This document shows, piece after piece, positions 15,697-24,773 of a stretch of DNA of 64,000 nucleotides. The stretch comes from Pseudorhodoplanes sinuspersici. GTDB lineage: Bacteria; Pseudomonadota; Alphaproteobacteria; Rhizobiales; Xanthobacteraceae. Made by a program: the position numbers and the translations under genes. Position 1 is the first letter of the stretch, and every line of letters begins with the position of its first letter. The notes beneath the pieces are model-generated. The model did not search any database. It was given only the letters and a program-made list of their open reading frames with translations, and was not told the DNA's origin. The DNA lies in assembly GCF_002119765.1 (NCBI RefSeq), contig NZ_CP021112.1, forward strand, positions 5,140,501 to 5,204,500, in the 5' to 3' direction.

Positions 15697-17472
15697 ATGA
15701 TCCGGATACTAGATCACGATGATTTTGCATCTAATCGATCCAAAATCATAAACGTGATCGATTCTCAAAAGTCAGAGCATGATATCGTCCGAAGACCGCT
15801 TCGCACTTTTCGGTATCATGCTCTGGGCCTTTCGGCCGGTCTTATCGTTGCAACATCTCTCACTGCCGCACACGCGCAAACTTCGCCAGCGCAATCCTGT
15901 GAAAGTCTGCAAGGCCGGACGATCGCCCGAACGCAGATCGGGCTTCCTGCCGGTAACCCAACAATCGTTTCAGCCACAACAACGACGATGCCGGCGACCA
16001 TGTCTGGGCCGGAGCCCACAGTCGCGTTCTGCAAGTTGCTTGGCGCGATTGCGCCTCTCGATCCCAACGCGCCGCCCATCCGATTCCAGATCAACCTGCC
16101 CGCGCAATGGAACGGACGCGCCGTGCAATATGGCGGAGGCGGCTTTAACGGCGTGCTCATCACCGGCCTTGCCCCGTTACGCGACGCTCCTCTCGACCTG
16201 CCACCGCCGGTCGCGCGCGGTTTCATGACGTACGGCACCGATTCGGGGCATGACAATGCGAAGCAGAAAGAAATCCAGGAATTCGCGCTAAACGACGAAG
16301 CGCTCGAAAACTTCGCGCATGCTGCCTATAAGAAAGTGCGCGATGTCGCGGTTGAGGTCGCCCGGCTGCATTATGGCCGGGCACCCGAAAAGCTCTATTT
16401 CTACGGCGGGTCCGAAGGCGGGCGTGAAGGCCTGACGATGGCACAGCGCTACCCCGCCGACTTCGACGGCATCGTCAGTGTCGTGCCTGTAATCAACTGG
16501 GTGGGACTGCAATTCTCGGGGGCACGCACGGGTCTCACGCAAATGGATGGCGGTTGGCTCAATCCGGCCAAGGTCAAGCTCCTGCATGAGGCCGTGCTCG
16601 CCGCCTGTGACGCCAGCGACGGGCTCAAGGACGGGATTGTCAGCCGCTACGAGACCTGCGCGAAAGTGATGAGCCCGAAGAACCTGCGCTGCCCCGACGG
16701 CAAGGACACCGGCGACACCTGTTTGTCCGATGCGCAGATCAACACTGTCGAGACCGTGCGCACGCGCTTCGAATTTCCATTCCCCCTCGCCAACGGGATC
16801 ACATCCTATCCCGGCTGGAACTACGGCGGTGAGGATCAAGTAGACGGCATGACGTATTGGATGACCGGTCCGAAGCCACCCCAGCACCCACTCCCCTCCA
16901 CCGTCGCCGAACAAGGCCGCATCTGGTACTACGGCTCGGGCATGCTGCGCTATTTCATCGCCCGTGATCCTTCAAAAGACCCGCGCGATATCACCCCTGC
17001 GGCCTACAAAGACCAGGTGTTGAAAATCTCAGCCCTGATGGATTCGACTAATCCCGATCTGTCCGCCTTCGCACGCCGCGGCGGCAAGTTGATCCTCAAG
17101 GAGAACATGGCCGATCTGGCGCAAAGCCCGAATGCCGGCGTGGACTACTACAAAAGCGTCGTTGCCAAGATGGGTCAGCCCGAGGTCGACCACTTCATGC
17201 GCTTTTATGTGACACCCGGCGCCAATCATGCGGGCGGCGGCAACGGCGCAAATGGCGCGCCGCTGGCCCGTGGCGTCGATCTGCTTGCGACGATCGATCA
17301 ATGGGTTTTGAAGAACGAGCCGCCGTCCAGGCTCGTGCAAGTGGCGCAGGAGACAAAAGCCCCCTTTGCGACGATTGCGGCACGGCCGATGTGCCGATAT
17401 CCAGCTTGGCCGCAATACAAAGGATCAGGCGATCCAAAAGACGCTGATAGCTTCACCTGCGCCACCGAATAG
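15697..17472 (+). CDS. Tannase / feruloyl esterase family protein
   Basis: A secreted serine esterase (PF07519 type), 591 residues, that would split ester bonds of phenolic acids. The nucleophile is the Ser in GGSEGGREGL; the His lies in PGANHAGGG and an acid upstream in SAFARRGGKL-DN-type context. Family Cys pairs are visible (CDASDGLKDG, CRYPAWP). The only start that keeps a signal peptide is ATG 15697 (GGCGAGG upstream). Residues 1-43 are encoded by a palindromic repeat (15708-15826), which supplies the basic n-region RRPLRTFRYH. The hydrophobic core ALGLSAGLIVATSLTA and AHAQ cleavage site follow. No other ATG, GTG or TTG lies in frame between the repeat and the signal core. Confidence 0.85.
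   Translation: MIRILDHDDFASNRSKIINVIDSQKSEHDIVRRPLRTFRYHALGLSAGLIVATSLTAAHAQTSPAQSCESLQGRTIARTQIGLPAGNPTIVSATTTTMPATMSGPEPTVAFCKLLGAIAPLDPNAPPIRFQINLPAQWNGRAVQYGGGGFNGVLITGLAPLRDAPLDLPPPVARGFMTYGTDSGHDNAKQKEIQEFALNDEALENFAHAAYKKVRDVAVEVARLHYGRAPEKLYFYGGSEGGREGLTMAQRYPADFDGIVSVVPVINWVGLQFSGARTGLTQMDGGWLNPAKVKLLHEAVLAACDASDGLKDGIVSRYETCAKVMSPKNLRCPDGKDTGDTCLSDAQINTVETVRTRFEFPFPLANGITSYPGWNYGGEDQVDGMTYWMTGPKPPQHPLPSTVAEQGRIWYYGSGMLRYFIARDPSKDPRDITPAAYKDQVLKISALMDSTNPDLSAFARRGGKLILKENMADLAQSPNAGVDYYKSVVAKMGQPEVDHFMRFYVTPGANHAGGGNGANGAPLARGVDLLATIDQWVLKNEPPSRLVQVAQETKAPFATIAARPMCRYPAWPQYKGSGDPKDADSFTCATE
15708..15826. repeat. Two-hairpin palindromic element inside the tannase-family gene
   Basis: The first hairpin spans 15712-15759, with GATCACG and ATGATTTTG on the left and CAAAATCAT and CGTGATC on the right. 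The second spans 15774-15824, with perfect 11-base arms AGAGCATGATA / TATCATGCTCT. Both resemble dispersed intergenic palindromes common in bradyrhizobial genomes (from memory; not searched). Here the pair lies within an open reading frame. Confidence 0.7.
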
Positions 17473-17502
17473 GCAGCGCAGGAAGCTACATGCCGTGGTG
17501 AT

Positions 17503-19923
17503 CTAAAACTCTTCCCACTGATCTCGTGCAACCGCGGTCGCAAGGGCCGACTGCATCTGCCGCGCATTGCCACGCACGACCGGCGCGGCCCGCCGCACCG
17601 TCGGCGTTGCGCGTGACCGGACCGGAGCTGCGACCACAGGCGCTGGCTCGGCCTGCATATCCTCCTCGGCTTCTTCCATATAACCGTCGCCGTCGCGCAA
17701 CCGGAAAGCCGCAACGCGGCCATCCAGCGCCGTGGACTGATGTTCCAGCGTCTTCGCCGTCGCCGCATTTTCCTCGACCAGTGCCGAGTTCTGCTGCGTC
17801 GCCTCATCCATCTGATTCAGCGCCCGGTTGATCTGATCGATTCCCGACGCCTGCTCGGCGGACGCATGCGCGATATCGGCAACAATCGCCGCGACCTGAT
17901 TGAGAGATGACAGGATATCCTTCAGCGAGTCGCCGGCGCGGTTGACGAGCTGCACGCCCTCACCGACCTGATTGGATGAATTGACAATCAGGTCCTTGAT
18001 GTCCTTCGCGGCCTGTGACGAACGCTGAGCGAGGCTGCGCACTTCGGACGCGACAACCGCGAAACCACGGCCCGCTTCGCCGGCGCGCGCGGCTTCAACC
18101 GCGGCATTGAGCGCGAGAAGGTTGGTCTGCCGCGCGATTTCGTCGATGACCGAGATGATGTCGGAAATCTTGCGCGAGGAATCCTCGATCCGCGACATCG
18201 CCGCAACCGCCTGTGACACAACTTCGCCGCCGCGATCGGCAACCTGCCGCGTTCCGCGCATCAGGCCGTCGGCATGCTGCGCATTCTCGGCATTCTTGCG
18301 AACCGTGGCCGAAATCTCTTCCATTGACGCAGAGGTCTGCTCGAGGCTCGCCGCCTGCTCTTCCGTGCGCTGCGACAGATCGGTGGTGCTGGTGGAAATT
18401 TCCGCCGAGGCGTTAGATACCTCGCGGGTCGATTCGACGATCGCGGTCAGCGTGTCCTGCAACTGGCCGATCGCGCCGTTAAAGTCGTCACGGATCTTCT
18501 GATATTCGTCCGCCCAGTTGTCGTGGACGCGATAGGTCAGATCGCCCTGCGCGAGGCGTTCGAGGCCGCGGCCAAGACCATCAACCACTTCCGCAACCTG
18601 ACGTGCGGCTTCCGCACGCGCCGCGTCGTTGCGCTCGCGTTCCTCTTCGGCGGCACGCCGCGATTCCGCAGCCTCGACTTCAAGCCGCTCCTTCTCGATC
18701 GCCGCATCGCGGAAGACCAGGACAGAACGCGCCATCTCGCCGAGTTCGTCTTTGTCCTTCACGGCGGGAACGGCGACGTCATTCTGCCCGCTGGCCAGCA
18801 TCTGCATGGTGTTGCGCAAGGCGACCAGGCGACGAACGATGTTGCGCTGAACGTAGAAGACCGCGATCGCACCGGCAGCCAGGAGGCTGATGCCGGCAAT
18901 GGCGAGCAGCAGCCAGCGGCTCATTTCGAGCTGACTGACAAGACGGTCGATGCCGGCCGTCATGCCGCTCTTGGTCTCGCCGACCAGCTTTGACACGGCC
19001 TGATCGAGCTGCTTCTGCACCTTGACGTTTTCGTCGATCGCGCGCGCCGCACCGGCATTGACGTTCAATTCCTGAGAGCGGAGCGTGAAAATGCCATCGT
19101 TGCTACGACCAAATTCCAGAAGCGTATCGATATCCTTGGTCACCTCGGCATTGCGCACGGCCTGGGCGGCCTGCATCAGCAGCAAGCTCGACATCGTGAA
19201 CTGATCGACCAGCGGCTGCATGCCGTTTTGCTCGCGCACGGCGGCGCCGGCGCTGAGCAGGCTGACGACCTGATGGGTCTGGGCCTTCAGTTCCAGCGCA
19301 TTGCGGAGCGCATTCAGATGCGTATTGCCGGTGCCTTCGGCACGGTTGAGCGCGTCAAGATAGGCCTTGTCGGCGATCGGGGTGATGATGTCGGTGAGCT
19401 TGGTATGTAGCTTGTGCAGTGCTTCGATCTTGCGCTCGATCTGGGCGCGCAAATTCGATCGCGACACCATCACGGTGTCGAGCTCCGACAGATTGTTTTC
19501 CAGCAACCGTGATGCCATGTCGACCGCGCTGAAGGCCTCCTTGCTGGTGCCCTGCCGGACCTTGTCGATCAATGCACGCATCTGCATGCTGCGATCGTCG
19601 ATCTGCGAAGCGATAATGCGCTGATCGCGAACGGTCGTGGCGCTCACAAAGCGTGCAGCGGCCGCGGATATTTCACCCGACATCACAGAGAGGCCTTGCG
19701 CCTCGGTCATCAGCGGCACTTCACGATGCGCGATCTGCTGGACGTCGCCTTCGGTGCTCCAGAAGGAAAAAATCGAAACAGCACAGGCAATCACCGTCAT
19801 CAACGCCGCTGCACCAAATGCAAGCTGCAGCCTTGAGCCAATGCCTGAACGAAACAGCGATCGAAAAACCTTAATGGGATTGAGCCAAGAAATTGCTGAC
19901 TTCAGCGCGCCCAGAGCTTTCAT
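17503..19923 (-). CDS. Membrane methyl-accepting chemotaxis protein
   Basis: An 806-residue transmembrane chemoreceptor. TM1 is near 33-55 (LQLAFGAAALMTVIACAVSI), followed by a long helical periplasmic sensor of about 260 residues. TM2 is WLLLAIAGISLLAAGAIAVF, then HAMP (RRLVALRNTMQMLASGQNDV) and the signalling domain with the conserved hairpin tip DEIARQTNLLALNAAVEAAR. The sensor length fits a helical-bundle (HBM-like) domain; the ligand is unknown. The protein ends DQWEEF, a CheR/CheB-tethering type tail. ATG 19923 has GGGGGT upstream and is preferred over a GTG at 19971. It is downstream of cheW on the same strand. Confidence 0.93.
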   Translation of the reverse strand: MKALGALKSAISWLNPIKVFRSLFRSGIGSRLQLAFGAAALMTVIACAVSIFSFWSTEGDVQQIAHREVPLMTEAQGLSVMSGEISAAAARFVSATTVRDQRIIASQIDDRSMQMRALIDKVRQGTSKEAFSAVDMASRLLENNLSELDTVMVSRSNLRAQIERKIEALHKLHTKLTDIITPIADKAYLDALNRAEGTGNTHLNALRNALELKAQTHQVVSLLSAGAAVREQNGMQPLVDQFTMSSLLLMQAAQAVRNAEVTKDIDTLLEFGRSNDGIFTLRSQELNVNAGAARAIDENVKVQKQLDQAVSKLVGETKSGMTAGIDRLVSQLEMSRWLLLAIAGISLLAAGAIAVFYVQRNIVRRLVALRNTMQMLASGQNDVAVPAVKDKDELGEMARSVLVFRDAAIEKERLEVEAAESRRAAEEERERNDAARAEAARQVAEVVDGLGRGLERLAQGDLTYRVHDNWADEYQKIRDDFNGAIGQLQDTLTAIVESTREVSNASAEISTSTTDLSQRTEEQAASLEQTSASMEEISATVRKNAENAQHADGLMRGTRQVADRGGEVVSQAVAAMSRIEDSSRKISDIISVIDEIARQTNLLALNAAVEAARAGEAGRGFAVVASEVRSLAQRSSQAAKDIKDLIVNSSNQVGEGVQLVNRAGDSLKDILSSLNQVAAIVADIAHASAEQASGIDQINRALNQMDEATQQNSALVEENAATAKTLEHQSTALDGRVAAFRLRDGDGYMEEAEEDMQAEPAPVVAAPVRSRATPTVRRAAPVVRGNARQMQSALATAVARDQWEEF

Positions 19924-20003
19924 TCTAACCCCCAAGCCGGATTCTCCGGCCGCCCCGATATGGACAGACACAGTCGCCCTTTCGACGGTGTCTCATTCAC
20001 CTC

Positions 20004-20030
20004 ATACAGCCGGAAGCCTTCCGGCTGTAT
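20004..20030. repeat. Perfect inverted repeat between cheW and the chemoreceptor gene
   Basis: ATACAGCCGGAA (20004-20015) and TTCCGGCTGTAT (20019-20030) are perfect 12-base arms with a three-base loop. It lies in the leader of the minus-strand receptor gene and downstream of cheW. It could be a transcript end or processing hairpin that lowers receptor expression relative to cheW; there is no T tract. Confidence 0.6.
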
Positions 20031-20136
20031 CAACCAAACGTTGCGGGAACTCTGAACGCTTGTGGTAAATCGAGTCCTAACAAGGTATGACGTTCCGGCA
20101 TTATTATGGTTTTTTATTATCTGATAATTCGTCCGG

Positions 20137-20646
20137 TTATGACCCAGCGTCAGGTAGCGGCTCATCCTGTTCGGCCTGAAGAAGGTGGTTGATATTGATC
20201 ATCGCGATCATACCGCCTTCGATGGTCAGGAGACCTGACAGAAACTCGGTCCGGCTGTTGCGGCTGACCTGCGGCACTGGTTGCATCTGCGATGTTTCGA
20301 ATGCGACGATATCGAGCACGCGATCGGCCAAGAGCCCGACCTGCTGATCCTCGATCTGAACGATGATGACGACATGCAGCGGCGTCGCCTCGGTCAAGCC
20401 GCCGCCGAACCGGCAACGCAGATCGATGATCGGCACCATTACGCCGCGCAGATTGAGCACGCCACGCACGAATTCTGGCTGCTTGGGCAAATGGCTGATC
20501 TCGGACCAGCCCTTGATCTCGCGCACCGCCATGATGTCGACGCCGTATTGCTCGTCGCCGATGGCAAAGCTGATCAGTTCTTCCTGCACACCGGTCTGTG
20601 TCCGTGCAGCAGAATGCGAACCGGAAACGTCAAGCGCAAGCGTCAT
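20137..20646 (-). CDS. cheW: Chemotaxis coupling protein CheW
   Basis: A 169-residue CheW-like adaptor that bridges receptors to the CheA kinase. Visible family motifs are EELISFAIGDEQYGVDIMAV, REIKGWSEISHLPKQPEFVR, GVLNLRGVMVPIIDLRCRFG and GLLADRVLDIVAFE. The start MTLALDVSGSHS at 20646 is preferred over 20697, which would overlap upstream non-coding sequence. It lies between two receptor genes on the same strand. No CheA, CheY, CheR or CheB gene is in the window, so the signalling core must lie elsewhere. Confidence 0.94.
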   Translation of the reverse strand: MTLALDVSGSHSAARTQTGVQEELISFAIGDEQYGVDIMAVREIKGWSEISHLPKQPEFVRGVLNLRGVMVPIIDLRCRFGGGLTEATPLHVVIIVQIEDQQVGLLADRVLDIVAFETSQMQPVPQVSRNSRTEFLSGLLTIEGGMIAMININHLLQAEQDEPLPDAGS

Positions 20647-20775
20647 TGAAAGATCCCGTATCGAAAGCAGCGTGAATTCGGTGCGAGACCCTGCCAAACA
20701 AGTCTTAAGATCGACCTAAGTAACCTGGTAGGGCCGCAGCATTTGCTGCGGCCCTACTCATGTCAGAACCTTCGG

Positions 20776-22326
20776 TTAGCGCGACGCCCGCCTCCGCTTT
20801 TCCTTCAGCGGCAGCCGCGTCACCACATTCGAGGCAGGCGCCGATAAAGCACGCGCCGGCGTCTTGGCTGCGCCCAGCGCGAAGGCTGCGATCCTCTCAT
20901 TCATGGCCACGGCCTGCTGCTCGAGCGTACGGGCGGTGGCGGCATTCTCCTCGACCATGGCCGAATTCTGCTGTGTCACCTCGTCCATCTGGGTCAGCGC
21001 CTTGTTGACCTGCTCAACACCGATGGATTGTTCGGCGCTGGCCGAGGCAATATCGCCAACGATGTCGGCGACCTGCCTGATCGCATCAAGGATTTCCTTC
21101 AGCGAGGAGCCGGTGCGGTTGACGAGTTCGACGCCCTCCTGCACCTGACCCGACGAGTTCGTGATCAGATCCTTGATGTCCTTGGCGGCTTGCGAGGAGC
21201 GCTGCGCGAGACTGCGCACTTCGGACGCGACCACCGCAAAGCCGCGACCCGCCTCGCCGGCGCGCGCGGCTTCCACCGCGGCGTTCAACGCCAGCAAATT
21301 GGTCTGGCGGGCGATTTCGTCGATCACCGAGATGATGTCGGAAATCTTGCGGGACGATTCCTCGATCCTGGCCATGGCCGACACCGCGCTCGCCACCACC
21401 TCGCCGCTGCGATCGGCGACTTCGCGCGCATCGCGGCTCAGATCATTCGCGCGCCTTGCATTCTCGGCATTGGTTTTCACCGTGGCGGCGATTTCTTCCA
21501 TCGACGCGGAGGTCTGTTCGAGAGTAGCCGCCTGCTCTTCGGTTCGCTGCGACAAATCCATCGTCGTATGCGAGATTTCCCGGGACGCGTCGGTCACTTC
21601 ATGCGCGCCAGCCGCAATGGCACTGACCGTGCTGCCGAGTTTCTCGATTGCGAGATTAAAGTCATCCCGCAACTTCTGGTAGGATGGATCGAATGTCTCC
21701 AACACGCGATGCGTGAGGTCACCCCTGGCCAGGCTGTCGAGCGCCGCTGTCAGCGAGCGGACGACGATAGCCTGTTGCTGAGCCGCCAGCGCATTGGCTT
21801 CTTCAGCAGCGCGCCGCTTTTCGTCTGCAGCTTCGATATAGGTCGTGATCGACAGGTCCATATCGAGCAGGACCGCCTTGACCAGAGCGGCAACCTTGGC
21901 TGCCACGTCCTCGCCCTTGGAATCCTTGCCGCCAAAGAAACCTTTCGGCCAAGCCTCCCGCAGGGCGGCTTTGATGAGACCGTCGGCGATCAGAGCGTAG
22001 CCGCCGATATACCAGCGCGGCTCAAGCCCGATCTTGGCATGGACCTGTCCCACCGCGCGAGCATTGTCGAGGTAGTCCTGGTCGAAGGCGCCGGCACTGA
22101 TCCGTCCCCAATTGCGGATCTGCGCCGACTTGGCCTTATCGGCATGCCCGGAATCCTGGAAATAATGCGCCACCTCGGGGAATTCGCGGATCCGCGCATA
22201 CAGCCCATCAAGAATCGCAGGCAACGCCTTGTCGATCATCGGCTTTATCGAACGGATCGCCGCCACGCTGTTCTCGTCAAGGGTGGTGAACTGCATGCGC
22301 CGGGAAAGCGACGAATCGTCAGACAT
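20776..22326 (-). CDS. Globin-coupled soluble chemoreceptor (HemAT-like)
   Basis: A 516-residue cytoplasmic receptor. Residues ~15-170 form a sensor globin/protoglobin domain, with AIRSIKPMIDKALPAILDGL, FPEVAHYFQDSGHADKAK, and the likely proximal heme His in GQVHAKIGLEPRWYIGGYAL. A helical linker (RRAAEEANALAAQQQAIVVR) follows, then a HAMP-like segment and an MCP signalling domain with the conserved DEIARQTNLLALNAAVEAAR tip. This architecture senses oxygen and drives aerotaxis in HemAT proteins. There is no membrane segment. It lacks the WxxF-type tail found on the two neighbouring receptors. ATG 22326 is chosen over a TTG at 22368. Confidence 0.92.
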   Translation of the reverse strand: MSDDSSLSRRMQFTTLDENSVAAIRSIKPMIDKALPAILDGLYARIREFPEVAHYFQDSGHADKAKSAQIRNWGRISAGAFDQDYLDNARAVGQVHAKIGLEPRWYIGGYALIADGLIKAALREAWPKGFFGGKDSKGEDVAAKVAALVKAVLLDMDLSITTYIEAADEKRRAAEEANALAAQQQAIVVRSLTAALDSLARGDLTHRVLETFDPSYQKLRDDFNLAIEKLGSTVSAIAAGAHEVTDASREISHTTMDLSQRTEEQAATLEQTSASMEEIAATVKTNAENARRANDLSRDAREVADRSGEVVASAVSAMARIEESSRKISDIISVIDEIARQTNLLALNAAVEAARAGEAGRGFAVVASEVRSLAQRSSQAAKDIKDLITNSSGQVQEGVELVNRTGSSLKEILDAIRQVADIVGDIASASAEQSIGVEQVNKALTQMDEVTQQNSAMVEENAATARTLEQQAVAMNERIAAFALGAAKTPARALSAPASNVVTRLPLKEKRRRASR

Positions 22327-22540
22327 TCTAATAGCCTTGGCTGGGTGACTGGACGGTTGCTCGCTCAAGCAGAAAAGCCCGCTTGTTCGAATTCAACATC
22401 ACATGATGGGTTGCGCTAATCGGGATCAAGAATCACAAATGGCCGGATGTGCCTGTCGTGACTTTCGTCGGCTAGGCTTGATTTATAGTTAACAAAACGT
22501 CGTCGGGGCTGCGGCACACGCGCGGTTCTCTCCGCGCCAG

Positions 22541-22570
22541 AACAAACGGCGGACCGTTACCGGCCCGCCG
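22541..22570 (-). terminator. Probable terminator of the double-PAS receptor gene
   Basis: On the minus strand, CGGCGG (22570-22565) pairs with CCGCCG (22552-22547) and is followed by TTTGTT, 113 bases after the stop. The rest of 22327-22682 is non-coding and must hold the promoter of the globin-coupled receptor; I see no other structure there. Confidence 0.45.
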
Positions 22571-22682
22571 CCCTGAGGATCGCTGTTTGAAGCCACCTTC
22601 CCAAGTGAATGGACGGCGCCAAGAAAAACGCCGCAACAAGCAGCGGGCGTCCCGGTCTTGATCCTGGTCAGGCCAGAGAGGC

Positions 22683-24506
22683 TTAGAATTCCCGCCAATC
22701 ATCGCGCGCAACAGCGGTGGCGAGCGAGGCTTGCATCTGTCTGGCGCCGCGCGCCACCGGTTTCTTCGTGGCAGTCGGCAGCTTCTGTCGCGACAAGACG
22801 AGAGTTGGCTTTGCCGTGCCAGCCTTGTCCAGTCGGAACTTTCCGATTCGCTCATCCATGTCCGCAGCCTGTTGTTCCAGCGTTCTGGCGGTCGCAGCAT
22901 TCTCTTCGACCATCGCCGAATTCCGCTGCGTCATCTCATCCATTTGAGTGAGCGCCTTGTTGATCTGCTCGACACCGCCAGCCTGTTCGTTGCTGGCCAA
23001 TGCGATATCGGCAACGATATCCGCGACCTGCTTGATCGAATTGAGAATTTCGCCAAGCGACGAGCCGGCGCGATTCACGAGCTCGACGCCGTCGCGCACC
23101 TGACCGGACGAATTCGTGATCAGGTCCTTGATGTCCTTTGCGGCCTGCGAGGAACGCTGCGCCAGACTGCGCACTTCAGAGGCGACGACTGCAAAACCCC
23201 GGCCCGCCTCGCCGGCGCGTGCGGCCTCAACAGCCGCATTCAACGCCAGCAGATTGGTCTGTCGGGCAATTTCATCGATCACGGAAATGATGTCGGAAAT
23301 CTTGCGCGAGGAATCTTCGATGCGGGCCATTGCCGATACGGCTTGGCCGACGACCTCACCGCTGCGGTCGGCCAGTTCGCGCGCGCCGCGGGTCAGTTCG
23401 TTCGCATGACCAGCATTCTCGGCATTCTTTTTCACCGTTGCGGCGATCTCCTCCATCGACGAGGATGTTTCCTCGAGGCTGGCCGCCTGCTCCTCGGTTC
23501 GCTGAGACAAATCGGTGGTTGAGGACGAGATTTCCGCCGCCGCACTCGCGACCTCTCGTGAGGTCGACTTGATCTCGCCCATCACGGCCGCAATGCGGTC
23601 GAGCAATTCATTGACACCGCCGCAGAGCGTTTCGAGTTCCCCGGTCTTGCCGGTCATCGGGATGCGTTGCGTGAGATCGTTGTCTTTCGCCGCGCTTATG
23701 GCTTCGCCGATCTGTTCGACGGCCATGCGCATCGGTGTGATGTCCGTTGCGAACTTCACCACTTTGAACGGGCGCCCGCTCGCATCCATGATCGGGTTGT
23801 AGCTGGCCTGGATCCAGACTTCGCGACCGCCCTTGCCAAGGCGCAGGTATTGTCCGGCGTCGAATTCCCCGCGCCCGAGCTTGTCCCAGAACAGTTTGTA
23901 TTCCGGCCTCTGCTGGAATGCTGAATCGACGAAAATGCTGTGATGCTTGCCCTCGATTTCGCGCAAGCTGTAACCAAGGGTTTTCAGGAAATTATCGTTG
24001 GCGGTGATGATCGTGCCATCGAGATTGAATTCGATGACAGCCTGCGCTTTGTGAATCGCCGCGATCTGGCCTTCGAAATCTGAACTCCTGGTCTTGTCAG
24101 CAGTAATGTCCGTCGCAAACTTGATAACACCGGACACCTTGCCGGAACGGTCCAGGAGCGGATTGTAACTGGCTTGTAGCCAGACCTCACGACCACCCTT
24201 GCCAAGGCGCTTGTATTGGGCGGTATCGAATTCACCTTTGCCGAGCTTCGCCCAAAACGCCTTGTATTCGGCGCTTTGCCGGTAAGCCGGCTCAACAAAC
24301 ATGCTGTGGTGCTTGCCTTTGATTTCGTCGAGTGTATAGGCGACAGCCTTGAGAAAATTGGCATTGGCATGAATGATCGTGCCATCGATGGCAAATTCGA
24401 TCACGGCCTGCGAGCGTCCGATCGCGACAATCTGCGATGCCATTTCGCTGCGGCTTAATTTTCGGCCGTCATCAGCAGCGGCATTGCCCCACATGGACCA
24501 GCTCAT
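22683..24506 (-). CDS. Soluble chemoreceptor with two PAS domains
   Basis: A 607-residue cytoplasmic receptor with two tandem PAS domains. PAS1 (~25-140) and PAS2 (~150-265) are near-duplicates, each carrying the block YKAFWAKLGKGEFDTAQYKR / YKLFWDKLGRGEFDAGQYLR, then GKGGREVW and SYNP. This set resembles the heme/flavin PAS modules of Aer2-like receptors, but the cofactor is not identified. A short HAMP-like region and the MCP signalling domain follow. There is no membrane segment. The tail ends DDWREF, a CheR/CheB-tethering type pentapeptide. GGGAGG lies eight bases before ATG 24506. Confidence 0.93.
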   Translation of the reverse strand: MSWSMWGNAAADDGRKLSRSEMASQIVAIGRSQAVIEFAIDGTIIHANANFLKAVAYTLDEIKGKHHSMFVEPAYRQSAEYKAFWAKLGKGEFDTAQYKRLGKGGREVWLQASYNPLLDRSGKVSGVIKFATDITADKTRSSDFEGQIAAIHKAQAVIEFNLDGTIITANDNFLKTLGYSLREIEGKHHSIFVDSAFQQRPEYKLFWDKLGRGEFDAGQYLRLGKGGREVWIQASYNPIMDASGRPFKVVKFATDITPMRMAVEQIGEAISAAKDNDLTQRIPMTGKTGELETLCGGVNELLDRIAAVMGEIKSTSREVASAAAEISSSTTDLSQRTEEQAASLEETSSSMEEIAATVKKNAENAGHANELTRGARELADRSGEVVGQAVSAMARIEDSSRKISDIISVIDEIARQTNLLALNAAVEAARAGEAGRGFAVVASEVRSLAQRSSQAAKDIKDLITNSSGQVRDGVELVNRAGSSLGEILNSIKQVADIVADIALASNEQAGGVEQINKALTQMDEMTQRNSAMVEENAATARTLEQQAADMDERIGKFRLDKAGTAKPTLVLSRQKLPTATKKPVARGARQMQASLATAVARDDWREF

Positions 24507-24773
24507 CGACTCATCCTCCCAGATGCAGACATGGTTGATCGGACGCGTGGGCGTCATGTTTCAGCGGATCTGCTGGCGACCGGCGCAGCAGAAACCACGC
24601 ATGCGACAAATTCAGAATGGCGGGACGTTACTTCTTGAAGCAACGTGCCCCCTCAAGCCCGCGCCTCAGCAACAGATTCTCACAACGCAGTTCCGTAAAA
24701 TAGAACCTGCACGAGTATGATTAATGCTGAATTAAAATCTTCGAACTGGTGTTCTGACGAGAAGCGGCGCCGC

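Noticed and set aside
21028-22419. 463-codon + strand frame opposite the globin-coupled receptor
   Set aside because: Antisense to a receptor with clear globin and signalling motifs; low-complexity translation.
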